A DNA stretch of 64,000 bases from positions 32,541,554 to 32,605,553 of the forward strand of contig OX485803.1 of the NCBI GenBank assembly GCA_950295325.1, given 5' to 3'. Made by a program: the position numbers and the translations under genes. The notes under the pieces were generated by a model, which saw only the letters and a list, made by a program, of their open reading frames with translations, did no database searches and was not told where the DNA came from. The DNA comes from Polytrichum commune (Eukaryota > Streptophyta > Polytrichopsida > Polytrichales > Polytrichaceae). Of the stretch, positions 42,581 through 54,353 are shown piece after piece; position 1 is the stretch's first letter, and the number at the start of each line of letters is the position of its first letter.

Positions 42581-42599
42581 CCAACCCCCTTCCGTGTGG

Positions 42600-45420
42600 T
42601 ACTTTTGGGCCACCCCCTTTCGAAGGAGCCTAAAAGTATCACACAAGCCCTTCGGTGAAGGTGGCCTGCATTTGCAGGCGCCCAAGCCGAACCCGGATGA
42701 TAGGTGTATAACGTGAGTAGTTAGATTTTTAAGGGAGATTAAATATGCGTCGTAGTACCTCCGGAGGTTAGGCCTTAGTTTTTTACTAGTGTGGCTTTAA
42801 ACTCCACTAACCAATTTCATATCTAGTTCTAACCTTAACCTACAACCTATTCTACGCGCAGACGCACCAGCCTTGAAACCAAGGCAATCCTAATTTGTGA
42901 ATTGGGATGGTTCTGATACACCCAACCGGGTGTGACTCATACCACCCTAACTCAACGAACGGAATAACGACAATTTGATGGACCATTCAATTCTTCCTAT
43001 TTCTTTATTTAGTTCTATTTAGTTTTCTAAGCGGGGGAACTTGGCCTAAGTCCCACCCTTCACACAAATTCCTTCTTAATTACTTACTTTTGTTTGCACG
43101 TCCTAACTTACTACATTAACATATTAGGCATCACCCCTTACCTCGGGTCTCTTGCCAACAAGGGTTTACGATTTATTTTGTATGTTTTGATTGTTAAATG
43201 TGTTTACACTGGATAGACCACGAAATGCAACTCAATGGGACCAGGGTGACGGGCGACCTGTAGGTTCAACCTGTTGCGCAATCTTCATAAATTGGGGCCA
43301 TTACTCCCAATCTATGGGGCCAACAACATAATAGTGGATTCGCGGGTCATTAACCCCACCTTTCCACCAACAACATTCAGAGTGGTCGTGTCGGTGATTA
43401 ATCCGACTTACCACACACGAAACTTGCTAATAAATGAAGCTACTACCACAAAACATACCAAGGGCCCCGAAAACAATGGAATTGGGTACTCCCTTGGCGG
43501 TCAAGTGGTCAAGCCACTTGACCTTACGAGATAGGTGAGTGGGTTTAGAGATGCGTACCTTAGCCGTGCTCCCTCCAATCCTAAATGGAAGGCTTAAGGT
43601 TAGTTAATTTACCTCAATTTTCCTCGGTTGATTTGGGCTTGATGTAGGCCGAGCCGCTACCTCCTTCCTTGCTCCACTTTCCGAGCGTCGACCTTGCCTC
43701 CTTCTTTGTAACTAGTTTGGTAGTAAGCGTACCTTAGTTAACAATTAAAATATAAAGTGTTATTTTGCCCTGTAATTTAATCCTAAGCATAATATTTATA
43801 CTTAGTGCACCAAATTATCTTTCCAATGATCTAAAAATCACTCTAATCGGATAAGAAATGCAAAAGTTATGAGGGTTGGAAGTGTGAGGTCGATTCAACC
43901 GACCCTTCCAACCCACCTATCTACCTTCTAACTTCAAAAATTCATAGCACATTCCTTACTACTTGGATCTAGGCTTTCCTTATACCATTGGAAAGCTATG
44001 AACAAGCTCTAACTAGAAAAATTATGACATCAGCAGGTTAAGCTAATAGAAATTCAGCGGACTCCTTGTAACACAGCAGTCAATCAAGAAGGCTTAAACT
44101 ATGTATCTCGCCTTCAACAATTCATATCTAATTCAAATCTTAGTCAAATCAAACGTTCTATATGACCCTGGAGAGATATTAAAAAGATGTATTTGATAAA
44201 AATATGTGATTAGAAAGGTAAGCCGAAGTGAACCCAGCAGGTCCTCTGTAATGCAGCAGTCAACCAAAAGTTCTCAAACTATGTGTCCCATCTTGCACAA
44301 TTCATATCTAATTCAAATCATGCTCAAATCAAATGTTCTAAGCCATTTTGGAAAGCTACACAAAAGTTCTACTTGGGAAAAATATAATTTCTTGGAATTA
44401 AAATTCCTATTGGGCTCGCAGGTCTGATCCAGCAGCCGCTACCCACAAGACCACCCAGTTTTTCTACTCCATCTTTGAAAATCCATAACTAATTGTCATC
44501 TCAACCAAATCACAAATGGGAAACGGCTATGGATAGCTATATGAAATCTCTCTAAGAGAAAAATGATAAGTATCTTGTTCTAGCTTTTGAACTAAGCCTT
44601 CAGGGCATTGGCAGATGAGGTCTATAATGCCTCTACTCAAAACTCTACCATCCAACCTACCTCTACAAAAGAAGGAATAATTTTGTTGGTGTGTTAATAA
44701 ACACACAACCTAACTAGGAGAGAGAGAGTAGAGGAGGTTCTCAAGCCTTTCTTCTAGACCATTGAGAATACATGCTAAAGGATTTTTTCCTAACTACATT
44801 GAAGCAGGGCTTCGCCCAAAAACTAGAGAAAGAGAGAGAGCTACAAGGTGGAAGGAGGGGTTTTTAAACCCTCTCACAAAAGGGTTGGACCCCTCCTCCA
44901 CCGGATCCATTTTTCAAACCCTTTCCCGAAATTTTGGCTCGGGGGTTTTCCCGGTTGAGGTTGCCACCCTCTCGCCGAGGTGGCTCCGACAAAAAACCTT
45001 TAGAAATCTTTCTAATTTTTCCGCCATCGAGTTGGCAAGGGGGCAAGTGGGCAAGTATCCCCCTTGCTCTCTTTCTTTTTTTCTTCAAAATTCTTCACGC
45101 CGATTTTATCTTCTTACGTAAAACACCTCCAATAGTCTTGTGTGCCTCACACTAACTAATAAACTAACACTTGCTTAGCTAGCATCTACTAACATTTGCT
45201 TAATAACTAGCATCTACTAATATTTGCTTAGCTAGTTGTTTTTACTAGCTAGCACATTTTTTCTACTTTGCTATCTTCTAGCACTACTTAGTTTCATTTT
45301 GACCTTCCTTCTTCTAGGCTAAATGCTAAATGAACTAATTTTCCCTAAATTCCCTATCAATTCTAACTTTTAATGCTAACATTCTAACTAAAAGTGATCC
45401 CGCAGAGTGGTGGACCACTC
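42600..45420. other. Non-coding DNA near the right end of the hAT
   Basis: No gene was recognised. Around 43900-44470 a diverged repeat of roughly 180 bp can be traced through AATTCATATCTAATTCAAATC at 44130 and 44300 and through CAGCAGTCAA at 44070 and 44256. The rest is unremarkable. Confidence 0.45.
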
Positions 45421-45431
45421 AAAGGGTTCAC

Positions 45432-45675
45432 ATTCCGCCCCACCCCTGTCCGCTCCACCCCCCTCCCCCGTCCGCTCCACCCCCTCCCCCGTCCGCTCCA
45501 CCCCCCTCCATCGTCCGCTCCACCCCCGTCCGCTCCACCCCCGTCCGTCCGCCCCACCCCCGTCCGCTCCACCCCCCTCCCCCGTCCGCACCACCCCCCT
45601 CCGCCGTCTGCACCACCCCCCTCCGCCGTCCGCACCACCCCCCTCTCCTGTCCGCCCCACCGTCCGCCCCACACC
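45432..45675. repeat. GTCCGC array 4
   Basis: Units CCGTCCGCTCCACCCCC or CCGTCCGCACCACCCCC, about 17-18 bp each and highly regular. It lies about 270 bp inside the right end of the hAT, mirroring array 1 at the left end. I saw no gene start beside it. Confidence 0.95.
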
Positions 45676-45861
45676 TTCCTTAGTCATATTTTTCTACTTT
45701 GATTTTAACAGAACCCTAAACACAATGGCAAAATGGTTTACTTGGCAAGGGAAATATGCACATCCACGTCGGCGTTTTCTGCCACATAGGACGCCACCTT
45801 GGCAAGAAGGTAAGTATTTTACCCACCCTAGTCCATTCCCCCTATGTTGACCCTACGTGGA

Positions 45862-45949
45862 CCCTATTGTGTCGTGACGGAGGGGTCCGTCACGACACGA
45901 CTTGACATGACGGCACGACACCGTCATGACGTCGCGATAGACAACCCTG
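45862..45949. repeat. hAT right terminal and subterminal repeats
   Basis: Ends ATAGACAACCCTG. Contains TGTCGTGACGG/CCGTCACGACA hairpin motifs. A 20-bp segment near 45865-45885 (CTATTGTGTCGTGACGGAGG) repeats part of the left terminus in direct orientation. Confidence 0.88.
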
Positions 45950-45957
45950 GTAACACC
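45950..45957. repeat. hAT target site duplication GTAACACC, right
   Basis: Exact match to 27538-27545, directly after the terminal CCCTG. Confidence 0.96.
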
Positions 45958-48755
45958 CATCCACAAGATTGCATTGATCAAAATCCGCTTGGCACCGAGG
46001 ACGTTGGGATTGTCATATTGGAGTCACTCGTTCCTTCTGAGGTGGATCCCACTCATAGGTTCTCCCTCCGCAGGTGGCCATTGAGGAATGTCACGACTGA
46101 TGGAGTTAGCTTGCGTGAACATGAGCAACGACACATGCAACTCGAAAAGGAAATGCAATCAAACATGCGGCCACGCAAGGGTCAAAGAAAGTACGATACT
46201 GTGGCACGTCCTTCTCCATCTGCAACTAATTGTAAACGTCAAAGGCTGCTTGGGGAGGAGTCCATAAGAGAAGTTGCCACAAAGGATTGTTGTGTGCATT
46301 GTTGTTGCCAATTGTTTCCAAGGGATAAATTGAAGGCCATCCGTGAAGAAATGTGGCTTGGAGATTTTCGTCTAAGATCCACAAAAAAGCTTGATGTCCA
46401 TAGGGCAATACATGTGAATGGGACGGGTCGTAAGGTAATCACCATTGAAAGCATAGACGTGTGTTGTAAGGCATGGTACACCATTTACGGTGTGTCGAAG
46501 GCGGACTTCTATAGACAAGCTGCTTATGCCAAGGAAGGCCGCCGGTCCCGTCACCATGGGAACGTGGGTTTAAAGAAACCTAGGGAAGCAACAAGGCAAG
46601 CAACGGCAACTCTAGCAACCATCATTGTTCCCCTTGCTGATGCAATGCCGCACAAAACACGCACACTCACAACCGGTGAAAAGGTTGTGGAGAAAGTTCT
46701 TTCCACAGGCACAAAATGGAAAGACATATTGTTGGACGTTAATGCAGTTGGCGAGAAGATTGGGTTGGAGCCAATTTCATTGTCAAAATTAAGTGCAATC
46801 AAGAAACAAAACTTTAGCGAATACATTACAAAAAGACGAGGGGACAAATTTGCCAGGTGCTCTAATTGCGAGAAGTTGAAGCACCTCCGGGATGCACACA
46901 CGATGGGTACCGAGTCATATGCAGCGCATCAATTGAACTATTTCAAGCACGTAAACATGCAAGAGGCACACCGTAATGATTACTACACAAATAGAGCTTT
47001 GTCCATCTCCAGGCCCTTGGAGGTTCTTACGGTCATCCATGACAAAATGGACCATGCCAAAACAACCTCCCCATGTTTTGCAAATCGAATCAAGGCCACG
47101 GATGGGTTTTTTAAGTTGCCTGTATCGGTTACAGGTGAACTTCGAAACAATGTCATGACATACCCTAAATGTTGTGGTTTTTTATTCCGTGATGTACTAG
47201 AGAACATGGATTCCTTCATAATGGTTTATTCATACATAGATGCTAATCACGTTGGGTTGGCATTGCAGGAATGATTGCACATGGACACGGTGATGTCAAG
47301 TTTGCTCATTATGCTCTTGATTTGTATCCAGCGGATTCAAACCACACGATAAGATCATTTGCAAGGCTTTTACGTGATTTAGAGAAACCACCAGCCTATT
47401 CTTCAGGATTGTTATTTGAGAACACGGGTTCAACACCTTTATATGAAGCGGTGTTGGATGGAAAAGGTGTATGCTTGCATTCGTTGCTCGAGCCACCCAA
47501 TGAACCCGTGATTGCCAAGAAGTTGTCTCCAACTTTGCGTGTCCAATTGGACAATTGTGCCAAGGACAATAAAAGCAGATATGTATTTGCATATTGGTCG
47601 TTGTTGGTTGCGAAAGGCATTTTCAAGGAGGTTTTTGTGTCCTTCCTATTGGTAGGCCACACGTACAATGATATTGATGCATCTTTTGGGCGGTGGAGCA
47701 TGAAGTTGCGGGAGGAGGATTTTCCTACAATCCCATTATTGATGAAATCGTACATGGATTTGGAGAACGTTCCCGTCATCCCCCATATGATTGAGGAGGT
47801 GCCAGACTTCAAGGCATTTATAGAACCTTATATTCGAAGTGGAGCTCACCGATTGATCGGGCATACGAAGGCACAACAATTCCGGTTCTACATGCGTGAC
47901 GATGGTGTCCCGGCCATGCAATACAAGTTGTTGTGCACGACACAAGATTGGAGCCCGCCGGAGGGTCTTCTTGTGTGGCGCGTGGATGCGGATGGGAAGA
48001 CCATGTTACCGGATGGGGAGCCTAGCCCTTGTAAGCCAATAGCCATGAAGAATTTGGAGGATATTTTGAAAGGTATATCAGGCTTCATACAATATTGGGA
48101 GAGTTTGAAGATAGTGGATGTTGGCGGATCATGTTGGCATCGTTATGGGAGTTGAATACATTATTGGACACGTGTTCGTGCCGCCTTGGTAGACCTCCAC
48201 CAAGATAGCCCTCATATTTTGAGGCATGGATTTTGGCCACAAACACGAGTCGATGTACAAGCTTCAGAGGCTAGTCTTTTGGGAAATGGAGAGGTTCGAG
48301 AGGAATTTGATGTGGACGACCATTACGTGGGGCCTGCTAGTAGTCGTCCGCCACCATCTTTCCGCATTGCAGTGGATTGTCATGAAGGATATATGCTCAT
48401 TTTGCGTCCTGGAGACGAGACATATGTGAAGCCAGTGTGGGTGGCAAGAGCTTTGTCCAAACCCAATTTTGTAACTTCCAGCCCTCATTTTCGACAAATA
48501 CAAGTGGAGTACTACCGACCGACAGCAAGGAATGAAGATGTGATTCGGCATTATACAGGCTGGGATACAAACCCTAACTTTCGGTGGAAGGTGGATTCTG
48601 AGCACGGTCCATCTTGGGTAGATACAGATTCCATATTCATAGCATGGAAACCACGGAAAAATCATAATGGATCAGTGTCCATCCCTCAAAAGTACATAAT
48701 TTTTGCAAAAGACAACCTTGCTCGGATCGCAGAAGAAGCAACCCACGTTGAATGA
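45958..48755 (+). pseudogene. DUF7869-type gene, 3' coding part
   Basis: The frame continues from the 27.3-27.5 kb segment. An intron at 47135-47268 (ACAG|GTGAAC ... ATTGCAG|GAATG) joins KLPVSVTG to MIAHGHGD in frame. The C-terminal half carries the DUF7869 signature: QLDNCAKDNKSRY followed by a hydrophobic region, then FLLVGHTYNDIDASFGRW. DUF7869 proteins have an RNase H-like look (DN ... GHTxxDID) and occur in repetitive families; I suspect, but cannot show, a transposase origin. An earlier CVHCC ... CC region may bind zinc. An in-frame TGA at 48153-48155 precedes 200 more open codons ending at 48755. With the hAT insertion the gene cannot make its full product unless the hAT excises. Confidence 0.75.
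47135..47268 (+). other. Intron of the DUF7869-type gene
   Basis: GTGAAC at the donor and TTGCAG at the acceptor. Removing 134 nt joins the two frames in phase (G split as G|GA) and restores the HGHGD region. Confidence 0.75.
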
Positions 48756-49870
48756 GAAGTTGGTAGGATTGTGTTAGCATGATTATAATAGTGTAAACAG
48801 TAATTCTACGAACATATATTACTCATATGTGTGCTCTTCAAAATTGGGGCAGAGTTTGGGTAGAACTTACGAATACTATATTGTTTTGGAGTTGGATGAA
48901 TATCCATTTACTATATTTCAATACAAATGTGAAGTTCATTTTTTTATTAAGTTTGGGACTAAATTGTCCATTGAAAAAATGTGCATTTATTACATGCACT
49001 TTGTATGTTGCAATGTCTATATTCTATGGAGCATGCTAATAATAGAAATCATTATATATATATATTTTTGGGTGAAACTTGTTTGGAGTGCTCTACCCAA
49101 TGTGTTTTTGTTGATGAAGTTGGTGTTGAGTGCTCTACCATATGTGCTTATGTCCGCACATCATAGGTGTGGGATATTAGAACATTTAATATATTTGAGA
49201 TTGTTGACAATATAGTTTCAGGCATCTTCATGTTGTTTGATCCATATATTAATTTGAGACTAGAGAAAGTCTCAATTTAACGAATATAGTGTTTTTATGA
49301 GAAAAAGAAATCCAAGCATGTGGGTCGAAAATCCTCAAGATTCTTTACAAGAATCTGAAAAACATGATGGCATGTACGGTGATATAACAGCCAAGCTAGA
49401 TGGCTACTTGCTCCTCTCAGTAGGATTTATATGGCAACCTGGAAACTAAGGGCAAAGGGATGGGGCACCCTGCAACACGCTACCCAAGATAACTTGGTCA
49501 CAAGAATGGTGTAGTATTCAGCGACAATAATTGACAGTATAAAAGTGTCAAAAGAGGTACATAACATTAAACAACACAGGCCCTCGAATTATGGTTGTGC
49601 CCGGATTGTTCTCTTAAAATCATGGCAGCTACATATTCAAATTCAACAGCAAAATTTGGAGCCTCCTAACGTCGTTGTGGTTGGGCACTACCTGGGGTGG
49701 GGTTTGGCTGATCCCAGTTAGTACGAAGGCACCCTGTTAAACTAAGTTGTCTACTTAGAAAGAAGAACTCGCATGGGAGGCTTTAGTATTGTTACAGTAT
49801 GTTAGTCGATGATACTCTGTACTAAAAAATTTGGAGATTTCTAACTTTGATTCGTTGCACAGTTCCTGAT
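48756..49870. other. Intergenic DNA, no gene seen
   Basis: AT-rich to 49300, then mixed composition. It should hold the 3' ends of the DUF7869-type gene and of the EF-hand gene, which converge here. Confidence 0.5.
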
Positions 49871-50419
49871 TCAGGAGAAGTTAGCAGCCATAAGAGATTG
49901 GAATTCGGTCAGATCGACCATGTGATCACCATTTCGGTCCACGCAGTCGATCATGTATCGACATTCTTCCCACGACGTATCCTTGTGGCCGAGGCTCACC
50001 ATCACCCGGTGAAGCTCTTCAGCGGAGATCAGCCCATTCTTGTCCACATCAAACACATCGAAAGCAGACTGCAAAGCCTCCCGAATTGCACTGGAATTAC
50101 CGCTACGATATTCTTCTCCCATTGTGATTTCGCTGCTGCTTGACATAGTACTCCTGGCAGAAGCACCACTTGTTGACTCCACGTTTAGTCTGATAAACTC
50201 TTGCAAATCAATCTCACCATCACCATCAGAATCCACAGCCCTTATCATCTCTTCCAGCTCTGCGTCTGTCAGATCCTCCCCAAGACAGCCGAGCAATGCC
50301 CCAAGCTCGGACTTACAGATCTTGCCATCACCGTTTTTGTCGAAGTCCTTGAAGGTTTCGGTCAGATCTTTCACGAGAGAGGCAGGCAACTCCGCCATCC
50401 AATCCCTCGTCGGGTCCAT
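49871..50419 (-). CDS. Calmodulin-like protein with four EF hands
   Basis: The ATG at 50419 (MDPTRDWMAEL) is preferred over an upstream in-frame ATG at 50491, because it begins the conserved part. The 182-residue product has four calcium-binding loops: DKNGDGKICKSE, DSDGDGEIDLQE, DVDKNGLISAEE and DRNGDHMVDLTE. The first three are canonical; the fourth has His where Gly is usual at loop position 6, so calcium binding there may be weaker. A Ser-rich linker with ARSTMSSSSE separates the two EF-hand pairs, as in plant CML proteins. It probably acts as a cytosolic or nuclear calcium sensor. No intron is needed. This is the clearest ordinary host gene in the window. Assignment to a particular CML number is not possible by eye. 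Confidence 0.93.
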   Translation of the reverse strand: MDPTRDWMAELPASLVKDLTETFKDFDKNGDGKICKSELGALLGCLGEDLTDAELEEMIRAVDSDGDGEIDLQEFIRLNVESTSGASARSTMSSSSEITMGEEYRSGNSSAIREALQSAFDVFDVDKNGLISAEELHRVMVSLGHKDTSWEECRYMIDCVDRNGDHMVDLTEFQSLMAANFS

Positions 50420-50514
50420 AGACCTCCCTGCTGCAGTAATATGTGTGTACGAGTTCACGATGTTGCAGAACCAAGGATATTGTCTCCACAATCACCTTGA
50501 CCTAACCTTCTTCT

Positions 50515-50745
50515 CACACAAAACTCTCAACACCTTCACCTACCCCACCCCACCATGCAAAGATTGCAAAGACGATCCAAAGATGTTCTGTCTAACAATT
50601 CCTCGCACAAAACTCTCAACACCTTCACCTACCCCACCCTACCATGCAAAGATTGCAAAGACGATCCACAGATGTTCTGTCTAACAATTCCTCGCACAAA
50701 ACTCTCAACGCCTTCACCAAACTCACCAAGCAAAGATTGCAAATT
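50515..50745. repeat. About 2.5 copies of a ~90-bp repeat in the EF-hand gene leader
   Basis: The block from AAACTCTCAACACCTTCACC to CAATTCCTCGCAC occurs twice almost exactly (from about 50520 and 50609) and a third time in part (from about 50698). It lies between the TATA box and the start codon, so it would be in the 5' untranslated region. Confidence 0.9.
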
Positions 50746-50795
50746 TCGGATGAATTTCTAGCAATTGAGCTGATTCACTAGAAACAGCAGATGGG

Positions 50796-50803
50796 CTTTT
50801 ATA
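50796..50803 (-). promoter_or_regulatory. TATA box of EF-hand gene
   Basis: TATAAAAG on the minus strand, about 380 bp upstream of the start codon. The implied transcription start lies just before the tandem repeats. Confidence 0.6.
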
Positions 50804-50809
50804 CAATCT

Positions 50810-52596
50810 GGCATGGTGTTTGGAGGGCCACTTGGTGTAGTCCAGATTCGTGGAAAGCCCGAGTTGCAGGATGCATCACGCGAAGACGCAGATTCGTGAC
50901 ACATAATCCAGTGGCCGAGTCCGATGAGGTGAAGAATGAAGCAAGTTGATTGTTTCTGGAATGATCTGTGCGTGTAACTTAGGGTACTAGCTTTAGGTGG
51001 CTGGACGCGTTTCGTTCCTTCGGTTGAAGCAGCCAACCCAGGGCCCACCTTCCTCCGCTTCTGAAGAAGCTACTGTGCAAGTTACCGGTTTTCACATTCC
51101 GCAAAGTGGGCACAGGTTTTCAGATTCCAAGCACTGTGGTGAGAAACATGGTTGCTTGGCCGATCAGCTCATGCACACGAATGCCCACAGACACGAAGGA
51201 ACCGCCACCCGCGGCCCGCGCAGCATCCGGTGTCGGCGGAAGCTACATGGCAGCGTCCTCTACACTAAATAATATGAGGGCCACTTCACACACAAGACTA
51301 AGGGCCCGTGACCATGGCACTTCAAGCACGCTCATTGGTGGAAAAGGCGGTGCCGGTCCAAGTTAAGTTCACACTACGCTTGAGGGACCAACGCAGTAAG
51401 TCAATGAAAGATAGATGTAAAATCTGTATGGATTCCTACATGGCATCAAATGGATGATCTTTTATGGACACTTGGATTATTTTCAAAATCCATCTCTCGG
51501 AGGTAGGCCTAACACAAACCTAGGAGACCATGGCACTCCAGAATCTTACAACCGTTGATTTATTATATTTCATCGTGTGGGAGGACCGGGCCCACACAAA
51601 TAAAGATTTGTTGAAATAGCATTTGGTTGAGGGCCTGGTCACATATATGACTTCACGTTACACTTGAGGGCACGTGACTGCACTATATGGTTTTTGGAAG
51701 TGACTTGCTTTTGGACACTTCTTTTGTGAGAGCCCAAAAGAAGCGTCCAATGAGATGGCCTTTGGACACTTCTTTCAGGTTCTCACAATTTCGTGGCCAC
51801 GGCTCCTAGCTCGTGTGTGAAGTGGCCCTTAGGCTTGTTTAAGTGTGACCTTTTTGAATATTGTGATTGATGGCATCAACTTGCGGATTCAAGTTATCGT
51901 ATAAAAGTTAATTTCATTTACTAACACATGGGGATGCATGGAGACATGTGGAGCTACATAAGTGTGTTTTTTAATTTATTATTGCAGTAATTTTGTTCTT
52001 ATGATGATATTGGTATTATATTACAGTCATAATGTACTAACATAACATTACTCAACAACACACGTTGTTTGTTCAGGAGACTTAGCTTTCCAAGCATCCG
52101 ATTGTTATATTCCGAGGGTCCACTAAATAAACAGTACATGCTAAATAATGTTATGAACACTATTAAAATAAGATTTTGACCATTTACGAAAGTTGAGGAA
52201 TTAGTCTCAGTCACACTCTATCATAACATCACTCACTAGTAGGGAAAGCTTCCATCCCAAAAAATAACTTGGCATCGACTTGCCAAAGTGTTGTAGTCAC
52301 TTGTAACGCGATATTAAACATTATGGGACTTTAGGATGATTTTGGGACTTCTGGGATGTATGTGGGGAACTCATGGGGAACTCAATGGGAACTCATTGGG
52401 AACTCGTGGACACTTTGGATGGACCTGCCCATGCGAGACAAATACTCTTTGCTTCCAATGGGCTTTTGCATAGACTGTCACACAACAGGAGGTTTGCACC
52501 CACAATCCTCTTCACTGAAACACCAATTCTATGCTAGGAGGCGTCCACTCGATTGAATATTGTGCTGTAAATGCCTGTAACATGCCATAACTTAAA
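50810..52596. other. Intergenic DNA with a possible non-autonomous element
   Basis: No gene was seen. The notable structure is the inverted repeat at 51279-51837, listed separately. Confidence 0.5.
51279..51837. mobile_element. Possible MITE-like element
   Basis: AGGGCCACTTCACACAC near 51279 is matched by its reverse complement GTGTGTGAAGTGGCCCT ending near 51837. Similarity extends weakly inward (GGGCC and GTGACCATG against CACGGCTCC). There is no coding capacity. I could not identify a convincing target duplication, so the class is unknown. Confidence 0.4.
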
Positions 52597-53510
52597 TTAC
52601 TCTACATTTGTGCCTTGGCTTTCGCAAATTGTGGAGTCCTGTTTGGCCATGGACTCAAAGATGTTTGGCAAGTGAGGTTTGATTTCCCGAGATTGCTCCC
52701 ATGTAACTTTCTCCATGTATGCCAAGTCCGGTATTTTGCTCCCAAGATAGGCTTTTTGCTGAGAGTCAAAGCCAATGTGTTTTGCCGCTAACACCAACAT
52801 ACAAAGGCGGTGTATGCGATCGCCGAGCAAAAGAGTGCCCGTATATCTCTGTAGAGCAGTTGTCATGGTCCTCTGTAGTCCCATAAACTCGTGCGTTACG
52901 TCATGGATCTGCAATGCTAAGTAGTAAAACTCGTAATCAATGTTACGCTCCCCCATTGTGGGTTCCACTGGGTCTCCTTCATCATTCTGTGGATCGGCAA
53001 TATGACAGGCTTCCAACAATGGTGTGATTGGGAGGTTCTCATCCGTGATGTCATAGACATGGTTCAACATGTCTTCTGAATCACGGCGGAGTAAGTCATC
53101 TAATGGGGCTCGATTGCTTGCGTAGCTTCCCACATATCGTTCTCTATTAAGTGCAACTCTGGGAGACGTTGTTGGAGTGCCTCCACTTGTGGGATGGTGA
53201 GCCCTATATCGGCACTGTATACCACCAATCTCCCAAGCATGTGTGCATCCATTCCAACCAAGCGGCATCCTTTATATCTATCTAAAGCAGTGGTCATAAA
53301 TGATTGTAGTTGCATGAACCGTTCCATGCACACATTAATATCTGAAGCTAAGTTGTTAAACTCGTCGTCCATACTCCTCCTTTCCATTGGGAGGCCTAAC
53401 GGGCGTTCCAGTTCAGCTGTTTGCATTCTCGCAATGACCTCCCCGAACCCAGTTGGCTGGGGAGCTAGGGGGGAACTGGCCGGGTTGGGAGGGGCATCCT
53501 GACACGGCAT
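52597..53510 (-). pseudogene. Copy 2 downstream segment with a duplicated ~95-residue helical domain
   Basis: Two frames, 53510-53100 and 53268-52597, encode related helical units: DDEFNNLASDINVCMERFM and YEFYYLALQIHDVTHEFMG, each followed by an MTTALxRYxG motif and ending in a W-E-x-x-x-x-I-K/E-P-H segment. The first frame ends near 53100, where the second frame takes over; a one-base shift there would make them continuous. No known domain is recognised. Membership in the copy 2 gene is only inferred from strand and position. Confidence 0.35.
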
Positions 53511-54353
53511 TGAATAGTACGAACAAGTGTGAATAACGCTTCAACATGTGAGGTACATATACCTATAACCGAAAACTTAAGCATTTTAGCATAGCATATC
53601 TTGGAATATCAAGGAGGAGTTATTTTTTGTGCGTAGGAAAATAAGGTTCATGAATAATGACCTTTTTTTCAAAATTGATTGTGTAAAATTTCTTTGTGCG
53701 AAAGTCGGTCAGAGCCCATAACCAACACATAGCTTCACACATGACCGACAATATCTATGGGAAACAACTTCCCCTCCACAGTCATATTGTCCTCGCGTTT
53801 TATATATATTCATAACGACTTCTAGTAAAGCCATGCGCGTTTATGAGCTACTCTACTTGTCGGTGATGGGATCGTTATCGGTTATAGGGTGTCTATACCT
53901 TAAGGGCGGATTTACATGGTACACACATGGGTTGTTCCTCTGGGAGTGTGCATTCAAGACAAAGGCGCCCTACGCGTTGTGTCCAGTCACAGAAGAGTTT
54001 GGGCAGGACAAATAGGTTACATGAAGGGGCAGCTTCCCATGAAGCAGTTATGCAAGACAGAACGAAAACATTCACATGGAGCTTCCGCCGTATCGTTTAT
54101 GCACTACATGTTCCACCCATACATGGGGGAGTGCTCGATGATGGATTTACGAAGGACAAGCAAGAACCATACATTGGGTGCAAACAAGCATGTGGATATG
54201 GTAAGCAAAATGAGAGCATGGTTGACATGTGAACCGACTTGATATAAGACAATGCGTTGGGTATTGGGAGTGTCTGGCCACTTTTATATATTGAGTGTTG
54301 CACTAAATATTGTGTACACATATGAATGCCCGCACAATTGGTCACGGGATTGT

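Larger units (their letters stand above)
27546..45949 (+). mobile_element. Giant (18.4 kb) hAT DNA transposon carrying extra genes
   Basis: The ends are CAGGGTTGTCTAT and its reverse complement ATAGACAACCCTG, flanked by the exact 8-bp duplication GTAACACC. Subterminal blocks at both ends are rich in TGTCGTGACGG and its complement. The element encodes a hAT transposase at its left end on the plus strand, plus a RING protein, a small acidic protein and a protein kinase on the minus strand. Four arrays of GTCCGC motifs lie inside it. Typical hAT elements are 2.5-5 kb, so the size is exceptional. Either the extra genes are cargo or other elements have nested inside; I found no second TSD/TIR pair, but could not search exhaustively. 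A perfect TSD argues for recent insertion. Confidence 0.9.

Noticed and set aside
41715-42584. Upstream extension of the kinase frame
   Set aside because: It runs through the GTCCGC array, and the likely TATA box at 41921-41927 lies inside it, so the ATG at 41714 is preferred.
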